The notes: generated by a model from the sequence alone, not told the origin. Positions 7,635-16,401 are shown, counted from the stretch's first letter. The stretch is 64,000 bases of DNA from an uncultured bacterium (GCA_905215755.1 CAJMRE010000001.1:1-64000); one strand, 5' to 3'. Translations and numbers: made by a program.

Positions 7635-8477
7635 ATGGCAATCAAAGCCATCGCGATGGATATCGACGGTACGCTCACCAACGATCAGAAAGTGATTAGC
7701 CCGCGTACGCGCGAGAAGCTGCTCGCGGCGCAGGAGTCGGGCATTAAGCTCATCTTGGCTTCGGGCCGTCCCGCATGGGGACTGCACGCCTTGGCGCAGG
7801 AGCTCGACCTTCAAAACCATGACGGTCTGCTGGTTGCCTTTAATGGCGCGCATGTGGTCGACGCTCAGACCGATGAGGTCCTTTTTGACCAGGCTATGCC
7901 GGCTGACGAGCTGCACCGTCTGATTGATCACCTGCGTAATTTTGACGTGATCCCTATGATTTCGCTCGGTCGCGATTTGCATGTCGTGGATTCGTATCAC
8001 TGCATGATCACGCTGCCTGACGGCTCGCAGAAAAACATCGTCAAATACGAGCGCGATGCGTGCGATCTTAAGATTCGCGAGGTGGAGAGCCTGCATGAGG
8101 TCGCTGATGCTTATCCCGTGGACAAGCTGCTGACGGCGGGCGATCCGGCCTACCTGCAGGCGCATTACGAGGAGATGTATGCGCCCTTTAAGCAGACGCT
8201 TTCGGGCATGTTTACGGCCGACTGGTACTTTGAGTACACGGCGCCCGGTATCGACAAGGCCCGCGCACTCGAGGGTGCCCTGCCCAAGCTCGGCATCGAT
8301 GCCAGTGAGGTCGTATCGTTTGGCGACGGCCAGAACGACAAGTCCATGATTGAGTGGGCCGGCACCGGTGTTGCCATGGGTAACGCCGTCGAAGAGGTTA
8401 AGGCTGTAGCCCAGATGGTGACCGCCGATAACAACGAAGATGGCATTGCGGTGGCGCTGGATAAGCTGCTGGGTTAG
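7635..8477 (+). CDS. HAD-superfamily phosphatase, Cof/YidA type
   Basis: A 280-aa cytoplasmic sugar-phosphate or nucleotide phosphatase of HAD class IIB. Motif I is DIDGTLTN (nucleophile Asp9, acid/base Asp11), motif II LASGRP near residue 41, and motif IV GDGQNDKSMIEWA near residue 233. The large insertion between motifs II and III is the C2B cap of the Cof family. The ATG at 7635 follows GGGAGG; longer in-frame starts upstream lack a site. The exact substrate cannot be read from sequence. Confidence 0.88.
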   Translation: MAIKAIAMDIDGTLTNDQKVISPRTREKLLAAQESGIKLILASGRPAWGLHALAQELDLQNHDGLLVAFNGAHVVDAQTDEVLFDQAMPADELHRLIDHLRNFDVIPMISLGRDLHVVDSYHCMITLPDGSQKNIVKYERDACDLKIREVESLHEVADAYPVDKLLTAGDPAYLQAHYEEMYAPFKQTLSGMFTADWYFEYTAPGIDKARALEGALPKLGIDASEVVSFGDGQNDKSMIEWAGTGVAMGNAVEEVKAVAQMVTADNNEDGIAVALDKLLG

Positions 8478-8541
8478 AATCGCCGATTAATGCATGGCTC
8501 GGGCGCCTGCTTGCGGGCGTCCTTTTGCTAGGGAGGGTGCC

Positions 8542-9201
8542 GTGTCCGCATTTCCGTTCGACGCCGTTATCTTTGACATGGACGGCGTCATTGTCGATAC
8601 CGAGTATTACTACTTGGGCGAGACTGCCGCGTTTGCCAAGGAGCTTGGACTTAATCTGACTCAAGAGGAGTTGAATGGGCAGGTCGGTACCTCGCATCAG
8701 TTCTTCCTGCATATGCTGGTCGATTGGTTTGAGCGCGCCGGTAAGGGACACTTCACTGGCGAGGAGGCGTTGGCCCGTTGGGACGAGTGGGCGCATAAGC
8801 GTCCGCGTGACTATCAGGCTTTGATTAACCCAGGCGCCGTGGATACGATTCGAGAGCTGCCGCGCCGTGGCGTTCGCGTGGCGCTTGCCAGCTCGTCTCC
8901 CATGGTTAGCATCGAGGAAGTGCTCAACGCATGCGGGCTGTCTGATGCCTTTGAGTATGTGGTGAGCGGCGAGCAGTTTAAGGAGAGCAAACCCGAGCCC
9001 GACATCTACCTGCATGCGCTGGACCTGCTGGGGCTGCCCGCGAATCGCTGCTGCTGCGTTGAGGATTCGGTGCCCGGCATCACCGCTGGCAAGCGAGCCG
9101 GCCTGACAGTCATTGCCAAGCGCGAGGAACGCTTTGGCTTTAGCCAGGATGCCGCGGACAAGATTATCGACCAGCTGCCGGAGCTGCTCACGCTTTCTTA
9201 G
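8542..9201 (+). CDS. HAD hydrolase, beta-phosphoglucomutase/phosphatase-like
   Basis: A 219-aa HAD class IA protein with a helical cap. Motif I is FDMDGVIVDTE (Asp12, Asp14), motif II ASSSP near residue 115, motif III Lys in ESKPEPDIY near 152, and motif IV VEDSVPGI near 176. It resembles beta-phosphoglucomutase-like enzymes and their phosphatase relatives; the choice between mutase and phosphatase cannot be made safely. I used the GTG at 8542 because GGGAGG lies 5 nt before it; an upstream ATG at 8494 has none. It starts 64 nt after the previous phosphatase gene. Confidence 0.82.
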   Translation: MSAFPFDAVIFDMDGVIVDTEYYYLGETAAFAKELGLNLTQEELNGQVGTSHQFFLHMLVDWFERAGKGHFTGEEALARWDEWAHKRPRDYQALINPGAVDTIRELPRRGVRVALASSSPMVSIEEVLNACGLSDAFEYVVSGEQFKESKPEPDIYLHALDLLGLPANRCCCVEDSVPGITAGKRAGLTVIAKREERFGFSQDAADKIIDQLPELLTLS

Positions 9202-9284
9202 GAGCGCGGTAGTTGCGCGTTTTTCGGGTCTGATGAGTAAATAGCCAACATTTTGGTGCGACACCTAGCATACTTTAAGCTAAT

Positions 9285-9321
9285 GCGGGCTTAAGGGCTT
9301 GTTGAATGCCCCTGAGCCCGC
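9285..9321 (+). terminator. Hairpin before the GntR regulator
   Basis: GCGGGCT/AGCCCGC arms with an inner GGGC/GCCC pair, followed by TTTAGACTT. It can terminate transcription from the HAD genes and separate them from the regulator. A short CGCG hairpin followed by TTTTT at 9205-9225 may assist. Confidence 0.55.
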
Positions 9322-9351
9322 TTTAGACTTAATCGTGCTTGGAGAGGGTAT

Positions 9352-10095
9352 ATGCCACCGACTGAAGGGCTAACTGACGGTAAAGCAGCGATACCGCTGT
9401 ACCAACAGGTTATCGATATCATTAAAAACGAAATCAACTCCGGCGCCTACAAGGCAGGCGCGCGGATACCCAACGAATTCGAATTGGCTGAGAGCTATAA
9501 AGTTGGCCGCGTTACCGTGCGACGTGCTATTGAGGAGCTCGTCCAGCAGGGCTATCTAACGAAGCGACAGGGGAAAGGCACGTTTGTCAATGCCCCCAAG
9601 CTCAAGCGCAAGATTCGCCAGAAGGATGACGTTCAGAGTTTTTCGGACGCATGCCGCGTTAACGGAATGGAACCGGGGGCGTGTGTCATTTCGAGAAAGA
9701 TACTGCCGGCGGATTCCACCGAAGCACATTTCTTTGGTGTTCCCGTTGGAACTGACTTGATTTGCGTTGAGCGCGTGCGTACTGCCGATGGCGTCCCCGT
9801 CATGCTTGAGAACAACATATACGTTTACGAGGACAACGCCTATCTATCAACGGCGCCTCTGTCTAACCAATCCATTTTTGAGTTCGTGCGCAACCAGACT
9901 GGCCGCATGCCCGCGTTTACCGACCCGTGCACGCTCGAGATCGCGTGCGCATCGCCCGAGGTCGCTCGGTTGCTGGCGGTTCCCGTTGGCGAACCCTTGT
10001 TTTATATGGAAGCCTTCTTTTTCGATGAGCAACGGCGGCCGTTTATCATCGGTCGTCAGCGGATCGTTGGGTCTCGCTACGTTTTTGACATCTAG
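9352..10095 (+). CDS. frlR: GntR/HutC-family regulator of the fructosamine operon
   Basis: A 247-aa transcription factor. The winged helix (residues about 14-80) contains GARIPNEFELAESYKVGRVTVRRAIEEL and RQGKGTFV, typical of the HutC subgroup. The rest is a UTRA effector domain that usually binds a sugar phosphate. It lies directly upstream of and parallel to the transporter-amidohydrolase-FrlC/B/D genes and is most likely their repressor, as FrlR is in other bacteria. GGAGAGG precedes the ATG. It is separated from the operon by a hairpin and a promoter. The symbol is assigned by context. Confidence 0.8.
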   Translation: MPPTEGLTDGKAAIPLYQQVIDIIKNEINSGAYKAGARIPNEFELAESYKVGRVTVRRAIEELVQQGYLTKRQGKGTFVNAPKLKRKIRQKDDVQSFSDACRVNGMEPGACVISRKILPADSTEAHFFGVPVGTDLICVERVRTADGVPVMLENNIYVYEDNAYLSTAPLSNQSIFEFVRNQTGRMPAFTDPCTLEIACASPEVARLLAVPVGEPLFYMEAFFFDEQRRPFIIGRQRIVGSRYVFDI

Positions 10096-10107
10096 GACAT
10101 TGCGAAT

Positions 10108-10143
10108 GGAAACGCCCGGTGGATCATCTCACCGGGCGCTTCC
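10108..10143 (+). terminator. Hairpin after the GntR regulator
   Basis: A stem GGAA-CGCCCGGT / ACCGGGCG-TTCC with one internal A/C mismatch and a 10-base loop. It has only a weak T stretch and partially insulates the regulator from the operon. Confidence 0.6.
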
Positions 10144-10205
10144 ATACCGTTCACGGCGCGAACGCGACCGTTCAACCGCGTTGCGGCAATCAGTTTGAAA
10201 TTATC

Positions 10206-10253
10206 TTGATGACGGGAAAAGCTGCTGGTAATCTATAGAACGTCATAGAACGT
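10206..10253 (+). promoter_or_regulatory. Promoter and tandem operator-like repeat of the fructosamine operon
   Basis: TTGATG (10206-10211), 17-bp spacer, TAATCT (10229-10234). Directly behind it, covering the expected transcription start, are two copies of ATAGAACGT (10235-10243 and 10245-10253) with a 10-bp period, that is, on the same face of the helix. They are candidate binding sites for the neighbouring GntR regulator. Confidence 0.55.
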
Positions 10254-10313
10254 TTGCCTTATGCAAGCGTTGAAGCGAGATGCGATGCAGTCTCGAGTTC
10301 TTTGGAGGTATCT

Positions 10314-11777
10314 ATGTCAGATACGAAGGCGAAGAAGACAAACAGACGTTTTAAGTTCAAATTACCGCATGTCTATACGATCATGTTCTTGCTGATCGTT
10401 GTCTTTGCGGTCCTGACTTGGATCGTTCCCTCGGGTCAGTATCAGCGCAAGACGATTTCGACAGCGGCGGGCGAGCGCGAAGTCGCCGTTGCTGGAACCT
10501 ATGAACAGGTCGATAAGAACTACACCGATTCTGAGACCGGCGAGACCATCAATCTGGGTCAGGATATCTTCGCGGTCCTGCAAGCGCCCACTAAGGGCAT
10601 CCAGGAGGCTGCCGACGTCGTTGCGTTCGTCTTATTGATTGGCGGATCGTTCGCAATCATCACCAAGACCAACGCTTTGAATGCCGGCATGAGCCGTGTG
10701 ATTAAAAAGCTCAAGAACAAGGACATCCTCATCATTCCCATTACGATGACGTTGCTGTCCATTTGCGGCACTACGTTTGGCATGTCTGAGGAAGCCCTGC
10801 CGTTCTATGCCATCTTCATTCCCATCATGATGGGTATCGGTTATGACTCGATGACGGCATTCATCATCTGCTTCCTTGGTCCTAACCTGGGATATTGTGC
10901 TTCGACCATCGACCCGTTTAATGTTTTGATCGCCCAGGGCATCATTGGCATCGAGGGCAATCCTCAGCTGTGGCTGCGCGCCGTTTCTTGGGTCATCTTT
11001 ACTGCCGTCGGTATCGCATGGGCCATGCGCTACGCTATGCGCGTCAAGAAAAACCCCGAGTCGTCCATTACGTACGAGGACGACAAGCTCAAGCGTGTTG
11101 AGTTTTCCGTGACCGATGCCTCCATCGAGGAAGAGTTCACTACCCGTCAGAAGCTCGTACTTATCGATTTTGCCTGCGGTATGGGCATTATCGTCTGGGG
11201 TCTTGTTACCCAGGGCTGGTACATGAATGAGATTTCCGCCGTGTTCCTTGGCATGGGCTTGCTTGCCGGTATCCTGGGCGGTCTTGACCAGCAGACGATC
11301 GCTGAGGAGTTCGTTAAGGGTCTCGCCGATTTTGCGTACGCTGCTATCGTTATCGGTATCGCTCGCGGTATTCTGGTCATCGCCGAGGGCGGCATGATCA
11401 TCGACACCATCCTCCAGGCGCTCGCTACTGCGCTCGCCGGTGCACCCGCTGCCGTCTACACCACGTTTATGTATATCGTCCTTGGCCTGCTCTCTTTGCT
11501 GGTTCCCTCGAGTTCTGGACTTGCGGCGCTCACCATGCCCGTCATGGGTCCGCTGACCGAGCTTATGGGCCTCAATCCCGAAGCTGCCGTTACCGCGCTC
11601 CAGTTTGCTAATCAGACCATCAACACCATCAGTCCCGTGGCGGGCATGACGGTCGCCGGCCTTGCCGTGGCTAAGATTTCGTTTGGCCAATGGTGGAAGA
11701 CCATTTGGAAGTTCTTCATTTTCATGGTCGTCTTTGGCCTGATCGTAACGGCAATCTCTGGCATGCTTCCGGTGTAG
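10314..11777 (+). CDS. YfcC-family membrane carrier (DcuC/ArsB-like fold)
   Basis: A 487-aa inner-membrane protein with about 12 predicted transmembrane helices, of the YfcC/C4-dicarboxylate anaerobic carrier-like family. The first helix is IMFLLIVVFAVLTWIVPSG. The re-entrant motif LVPSSSGLAALTMPVMGPL near residue 400 is characteristic. Known members move dicarboxylates or amino acids. As the first gene of a fructosamine operon it most likely imports the glycated amino acid, filling the role FrlA has in E. coli, though it is a different family. The ATG at 10314 follows GGAGG. Confidence 0.82.
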   Translation: MSDTKAKKTNRRFKFKLPHVYTIMFLLIVVFAVLTWIVPSGQYQRKTISTAAGEREVAVAGTYEQVDKNYTDSETGETINLGQDIFAVLQAPTKGIQEAADVVAFVLLIGGSFAIITKTNALNAGMSRVIKKLKNKDILIIPITMTLLSICGTTFGMSEEALPFYAIFIPIMMGIGYDSMTAFIICFLGPNLGYCASTIDPFNVLIAQGIIGIEGNPQLWLRAVSWVIFTAVGIAWAMRYAMRVKKNPESSITYEDDKLKRVEFSVTDASIEEEFTTRQKLVLIDFACGMGIIVWGLVTQGWYMNEISAVFLGMGLLAGILGGLDQQTIAEEFVKGLADFAYAAIVIGIARGILVIAEGGMIIDTILQALATALAGAPAAVYTTFMYIVLGLLSLLVPSSSGLAALTMPVMGPLTELMGLNPEAAVTALQFANQTINTISPVAGMTVAGLAVAKISFGQWWKTIWKFFIFMVVFGLIVTAISGMLPV

Positions 11778-11786
11778 GTGGTTGTG

Positions 11787-13370
11787 ATGTCTGATCGTTT
11801 AACGGTCCTGACGTCTAAGAGCGTCTTTACCGGTACGGGGGACCTGCCGTTCGAAGGTTTCGTAGCGGTCCGTGGCAATCGAATTGAGGCGGTTGGCACC
11901 AAGTGTGAGGTAGCTTCGTATTTGACCCAAGCGGACGAGGTAGTTGATCTGGGCGACCGTACCGTCATGCCTGGCCTGATCGATGTGCATACCTTCTATA
12001 CAGGCTGGGCGCTGCGGACGTTGGGGTCTGATCTGTCCGGCATCGCTGATGCCAAAGAGGCCGTGTCGCTCTTGCGTGCATGGAAAGAAGATCATCCGGA
12101 TTGCGCGGCGGCTTTTGGCCACAGCCTACCCGAAACGTTGGCATCGGATGCCGAGAACGCAAATACGGCAGCTGTGTTTGACGATTGTTTTGGCGATATC
12201 CCTGTCGTCTGCTTTACACCGGGTGCGGAGACCTGCGTTCTCAATGCTGCCGCCAGTGCACGATACGGCTTTACACCCCAGGCGTGCTATGCCGAGAAGA
12301 TCTGGCGCATGATGAGCGATTTCCTCGCGCTGCCCGAGGTACGTGCGGGGTATTCGGACTACATGAGCATGCTTAACGAGCGCGGCGTTACCGCCATCAA
12401 GGAGATGGCGTTTGATGACTACTACGGTTTTGCCGACGAAATGGCTCGCCGTGAGGAATCTGGTGAGCTGACGGTTCGCGTCTCTATGATGTCGCAGCCG
12501 GTGGGTGCCGGTGCAAATCTGGCATATGCCCGCGAGGCACGAGAGCGCTTCCGGGGACCGTTCGTTCGTTTTTCTGGCTTCAACCGTATGACCGATCGCG
12601 GCGTATGGGCGGGGCTTGCCGAGATGATTGACCCCTATGAGGACGCGGCCGATGCGGGCGCTGCCGGCAAGACGGTTGTCGAGGAGCCCGAGTGGGATCT
12701 GATTGAGAACGAGCTGCGCGCAATTGATGCTGACGGCTTCCGATATTCCTTGCATTGCCAGGGCGATGGCGCCGTTCGTCGCACCGTGGCGCTCTATGCC
12801 TCGCTGCCTCGAGACGAGCATGGACGGTTGCTTCGCCGCCATGCGATTACCGATCTCGAGAACTCTGATCCGACCGATCTTGTCAAGTTTGGCAAGTTAG
12901 GTGGAATTTGCGAGGTCTATCCGCAGATTCTGACGCTGGACCGGCGCGAGGATTGCCTGTCGATGATGCGTCGACAAATTGGCAAGACGCGACTTTTGCA
13001 CAGCTGGAATCGCCGCGGCATGGAAGATTCCGGATGCACGGTGTGCTGTGGTACGGATTTGCCGCTGCTGATTCCGAGCCTGGGCGAGTCAATCTACAGT
13101 GCGTGCGGCGGATACTTCGACGATGGACTGCCCGTGAATGAGGCCAACGCGCTGACGCTTGTCGAGCTCTTGCGTGCTTGGACTGCCGGGGGCGCGTACG
13201 ATCTGATGCGCGAAGACGAGCTGGGTACGCTCGAGGTCGGCAAGCTTGCTGATATCTGCGTGCTCGATCGGGATGTGTTCGACCTCGATTATCGCGACGC
13301 ACGCGATCTTTCGGTTGATATGACGATGTCGGACGGACAAATCGTGTTCGATCGAAATAAGGAGGCATAA
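11787..13370 (+). CDS. Amidohydrolase of the YtcJ-like type with altered HxH motif
   Basis: A 527-aa metal-dependent amidohydrolase fold, with the N-terminal and C-terminal beta-sandwich strands (ending GTLEVGKLADICVLDRD) typical of the YtcJ family. Metal and active-site candidates are LHCQGDGAV, RRHAITDLE and the CCGTDLPLL aspartate. The first metal motif, normally PGxxDxHxH, reads PGLIDVHTF here, so the second histidine is Phe70. Activity or metal content may therefore differ. It starts 9 nt after the carrier stop (ATG at 11787 behind AGGTGG) and ends 1 nt before the epimerase start, so it belongs to the operon. I infer that it trims an acylated or peptide-linked Amadori compound before phosphorylation. 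Confidence 0.8.
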   Translation: MSDRLTVLTSKSVFTGTGDLPFEGFVAVRGNRIEAVGTKCEVASYLTQADEVVDLGDRTVMPGLIDVHTFYTGWALRTLGSDLSGIADAKEAVSLLRAWKEDHPDCAAAFGHSLPETLASDAENANTAAVFDDCFGDIPVVCFTPGAETCVLNAAASARYGFTPQACYAEKIWRMMSDFLALPEVRAGYSDYMSMLNERGVTAIKEMAFDDYYGFADEMARREESGELTVRVSMMSQPVGAGANLAYAREARERFRGPFVRFSGFNRMTDRGVWAGLAEMIDPYEDAADAGAAGKTVVEEPEWDLIENELRAIDADGFRYSLHCQGDGAVRRTVALYASLPRDEHGRLLRRHAITDLENSDPTDLVKFGKLGGICEVYPQILTLDRREDCLSMMRRQIGKTRLLHSWNRRGMEDSGCTVCCGTDLPLLIPSLGESIYSACGGYFDDGLPVNEANALTLVELLRAWTAGGAYDLMREDELGTLEVGKLADICVLDRDVFDLDYRDARDLSVDMTMSDGQIVFDRNKEA

Positions 13371-13371
13371 G

Positions 13372-14223
13372 ATGTCTGAATCCATGCCGACGCTGCGCCG
13401 CGAACAGATTGCGGGCATGAATATCCACTACATCATGTGGTCGCTCGATTACTTCCTTGATGTGCAGCAGCGTTTGGGCTTTGAGTCCATTGAGCTGTGG
13501 TGTGCGGAGCCGCATGTGACACTCGACCATACGGGCTACTTTGAGGCTGAGGTCCTGGCGAAAAAAGCTGCAGACCGTGGGCTTAGGTATCGTACTCTGT
13601 GTCCCGAGAATGTTGTCTATCCTTGGCAATACTGCGCACGCAAACCGCTGCATGAACAGCGCAGCCTGGCGTACTTTAAGCACGGCATTGAGCTTGCCGA
13701 GGTACTTGGGTGCGACCGTATGTCCGTCAACTCGGGCTGGGGCGACTGGGACGAGGACCGCGAGGAAGCCTGGAAGCGCAGCCGCGAGCACATGTCCATT
13801 CTGGCGGAGTATGCCGGCGAGCACGGTCTGGTGCTTACGATGGAAAGCCTGCGTCCCGAGGAGAGCAACCTTGTGACGACGGTTTCCGATGCGAAGCGCA
13901 TGATTGACGAGGTCGCGAGCCCGTACTTACAGCCCATGGTTGATACAACCGCGATGGGCGTTGCAGGCGAGACGCTCGAGGACTGGTTTGCCGCCTTTGG
14001 TGATGGGGCAATTCACGAGATGCACTTTATCGACGGTGATCCGTATGGCCATCTGGTGTGGGGCGATGGCAAGCACGATATGGACGCCTTCGTTGCCACG
14101 CTCAACGCCCATGGTTTCGACGGCATGCTGGGCCAGGAAATCACGGACGGTCGTTACTATGATGACCCGGCGGCGGCAGATGCCAAGAACATGGCCGCAT
14201 TCGAGAAATATCTGATTGACTAA
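13372..14223 (+). CDS. FrlC-like sugar-phosphate isomerase/epimerase
   Basis: A 283-aa TIM-barrel protein of the xylose-isomerase-like (AP endonuclease 2) superfamily. The barrel strands include ESIELWCAEPH, LTMESLRPEESN (metal Glu), PMVDTTAM (Asp), EMHFIDGDPYGHL and LGQEITDG (Glu). In the frl pathway FrlC interconverts fructoselysine and psicoselysine at C3. Here the same role is likely, given FrlB and FrlD downstream, but similarity to E. coli FrlC is only at fold and motif level. GGAGG precedes the ATG, one base after the previous stop. Confidence 0.8.
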   Translation: MSESMPTLRREQIAGMNIHYIMWSLDYFLDVQQRLGFESIELWCAEPHVTLDHTGYFEAEVLAKKAADRGLRYRTLCPENVVYPWQYCARKPLHEQRSLAYFKHGIELAEVLGCDRMSVNSGWGDWDEDREEAWKRSREHMSILAEYAGEHGLVLTMESLRPEESNLVTTVSDAKRMIDEVASPYLQPMVDTTAMGVAGETLEDWFAAFGDGAIHEMHFIDGDPYGHLVWGDGKHDMDAFVATLNAHGFDGMLGQEITDGRYYDDPAAADAKNMAAFEKYLID

Positions 14224-14285
14224 AACAACCATCGGCCACGCAACCAACGTCATTGATTGTGGACCAAACAAGAAAGGAACTGGAT

Positions 14286-15254
14286 ATGAACGCACACGAC
14301 CTGATCAAAGAGGCAATTGCCGAGAAGGGCAAGTTCGACAGCGTCTACTGGATTGCTTGCGGTGGCTCCATGATCGATTTGATCCCGGCTCATGAGCTTC
14401 TGCAGCGCGAGGCAACCACCTTCACTTCGTATATCTATACGGCTCGCGAGTTTGATATCATGCGCCCGCGCCGCTTGGGTGAGAAATCCCTGGTCATTGC
14501 TTGCAGCCACAGTGGCAACACCCCCGAGGTCGTCGAGGGCTGTGAGATTGCCCTTGCTGCCGGCGCTACGGTGATCGCCCAGACCGACAACGCTGGATCC
14601 AAGATTGACTCCGGCAAGTGGACCACGTGGGTCTACCCGTGGGGCGAGGGCGTGCCGCAGGCCGAGGTCCCCGCTGGCATTTCGCTGTCGCTTGCGGCCG
14701 AGCTGCTCGATCAGCAGGAGGGCTACGCCGATCTTGCCGATATGTATGCCGGTATTGCCGAGATGGATAAGATTCTTCCCCCGGCACGCGAGAAGGTAAA
14801 TGCCGAGCTGGGTGATCGCTTTGCCAAGCTTTGCCAGGAGCACGAGTTCTTCTATATTCTGGGCAGCGGTCCCAACTTTAGCCAGACCTACGGTTTCGCT
14901 ATCTGCTCTCTTATGGAGATGCAGTGGCAGCACTGCAGCTACATCCACTCTGCCGAGTACTTCCATGGCCCCTTCGAGGCTACTCAGGATGGCGTTTTTT
15001 ACTTCCTGCAGATGGGCTCCAGCGAGTGCCGTGCTATGGACGAGCGCGCCCTGGCGTTCCTTAAGACGCATACCGATACGCTGATGGTGCTCGATGCCAA
15101 GGAGTACGGTATGGAAGCCGTGCCGGCGAGCGTCCGTGCCTATCTGGACCCGGTGCTGTTCTACGCCATGAACTGCGAGCTGCGTGCCGCACGCGGCAAG
15201 GTGTTTGACCATGATCCCGATTTCCGTCGCTACATGGGCGTCGTCGAGTACTAG
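14286..15254 (+). CDS. frlB: Fructosamine 6-phosphate deglycase (SIS domains)
   Basis: Splits a 6-phosphofructosyl amino acid into glucose 6-phosphate and the free amino acid. The 322 residues form two SIS domains: the first carries CGGSMIDL and SHSGNTPEV, the second GSGPNFSQTYG. The C-terminus, SAEYFHGPFE and DPDFRRYMGVVEY, closely follows E. coli FrlB (SGEFRHGPLE, ending YYGGLVEY), which supports FrlB over GlmS-type or GfrF-type relatives. AAAGGA precedes the ATG at 14286. The product is the substrate of the pgi product encoded 11 kb away. Confidence 0.88.
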   Translation: MNAHDLIKEAIAEKGKFDSVYWIACGGSMIDLIPAHELLQREATTFTSYIYTAREFDIMRPRRLGEKSLVIACSHSGNTPEVVEGCEIALAAGATVIAQTDNAGSKIDSGKWTTWVYPWGEGVPQAEVPAGISLSLAAELLDQQEGYADLADMYAGIAEMDKILPPAREKVNAELGDRFAKLCQEHEFFYILGSGPNFSQTYGFAICSLMEMQWQHCSYIHSAEYFHGPFEATQDGVFYFLQMGSSECRAMDERALAFLKTHTDTLMVLDAKEYGMEAVPASVRAYLDPVLFYAMNCELRAARGKVFDHDPDFRRYMGVVEY

Positions 15255-15268
15255 AAGGGGCAAAGGCC

Positions 15269-16132
15269 ATGGCATTTAACGTTAACGCGCTCGGATTTGG
15301 CGACAACGTCGTCGATCGCTACGAGCATATCCACACCATGTATCCCGGCGGCAATGCGGTGAACTTCGCCGTTTATGCCAAGAAATGCGGTGCCGCACGC
15401 TCTGCATACATGGGCATTTTTGGCAATGACGCCGCTGCCGAGCATGTCATTGCAAGCCTCGAGGATGAGGGTATCGAGCTTGACAAGTGCGAGCAGATGA
15501 TTGGCGAGAACGGAGCGGCTCGCGTGACCGTCGTTGACGGTGACCGTGTCTTCCTTGGCTCCAACGAGGGCGGTATCCGTGGCGATGCGCGCTATGTCCT
15601 CGATCGCTTTGACCTTGCGTACATGAAGCAGTTCGATGTGGTTCATTCGGGCAACTACTGCTTTACCGAGCGCGAGCTGCCCAAGTTGAAGGCTGCGGGC
15701 GTCACGGTCTCTTTTGACTTTTCGGACGACTCCACCGACGAGTACTACGAGCAGATTGCGCCCTACGTCGATTTCGCTTTCTTTAGTGCGGCGGATGCCG
15801 CGGGCGAGGACGAGATTCGCGAGCGTCTGGCATGGGTGAAGGGTCTGGGTCCGCGTTTTGTGTCGGCTACGGCGGGCGCCGAGGGCTGCATTGCTTACGA
15901 CGGCGAGCGTTATTACCGCCAGCTGGCTAAACCGGTAACGGACATGAAGGACACCATGGGGGCGGGCGACTCGTTCCTCACCTCGTTTTTGATGTGCTAT
16001 CTCGATTCCGTCAAGCGTGGTGAGGATGGCGCCGAGGCCATCGAGCGCGCGCTCGACTTTGCTGCCGGGTTTGCCTCGACCGTGTGCGGCATGGAAGGTT
16101 CTTGGGGCCACGGAGCACCAATCGTCGAATAG
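15269..16132 (+). CDS. frlD: Fructosamine 6-kinase (PfkB family)
   Basis: ATP-dependent sugar kinase of 287 aa that phosphorylates the imported Amadori compound. It has the N-terminal PfkB signature PGGNAVNFAVYAKKCG (near residue 30) and the C-terminal DTMGAGDSFLTSF motif with catalytic Asp (about residue 231). The VSFDFSD and VDFAFFSA strands match E. coli FrlD closely. It starts 14 nt after the deglycase and ends the operon in front of a strong hairpin. Kinase plus deglycase makes the pathway assignment firm. Confidence 0.9.
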   Translation: MAFNVNALGFGDNVVDRYEHIHTMYPGGNAVNFAVYAKKCGAARSAYMGIFGNDAAAEHVIASLEDEGIELDKCEQMIGENGAARVTVVDGDRVFLGSNEGGIRGDARYVLDRFDLAYMKQFDVVHSGNYCFTERELPKLKAAGVTVSFDFSDDSTDEYYEQIAPYVDFAFFSAADAAGEDEIRERLAWVKGLGPRFVSATAGAEGCIAYDGERYYRQLAKPVTDMKDTMGAGDSFLTSFLMCYLDSVKRGEDGAEAIERALDFAAGFASTVCGMEGSWGHGAPIVE

Positions 16133-16139
16133 CCGAGCG

Positions 16140-16171
16140 GTCCCGGGGAGGTGCGGGTGCCTCCCCGGGAC
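16140..16171 (+). terminator. Terminator of the fructosamine operon
   Basis: Perfect 12-bp arms GTCCCGGGGAGG / CCTCCCCGGGAC around an 8-base loop, 7 nt after frlD. There is no uridine tract directly behind, but the stem is very stable. Confidence 0.7.
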
Positions 16172-16178
16172 TCGGTGT

Positions 16179-16401
16179 GCAAAAAATGCCAAATATGAGT
16201 ACTGTGACTAATTTAGTCGCAGCAAAATCAACCCCTTCAGATGTGATTTGAGCGTCTGGAGGGGTTTAAGATTTGCGAAAACGCAGGATGAATGACTGTA
16301 AAAGCTTTAATTAGCGGACAATCGAGGATTATTCTGGCGGTTGGGAAGTTAAAAGTAATGTATCCATTCCGGTAGCAGTACTCATATTTGGCATTTTTTG
16401 C
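16179..16401. repeat. 223-bp element with 26-bp perfect terminal inverted repeats
   Basis: The ends 16179-16204 and 16376-16401 are exact reverse complements (starting GCAAAAAATGCCAAATATGA). Inside, next to the left end, is the palindrome GACTAA-T-TTAGTC (16206-16218), then a 14-bp hairpin (16230-16243 with 16253-16266) that pairs fully on the plus-strand RNA with two G-U pairs, but would have A-C mismatches on the minus strand. No open frame is present. It lies between frlD and tatD. No clear target duplication flanks it. A MITE-like element or a structured RNA gene are the two readings. Confidence 0.75.
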
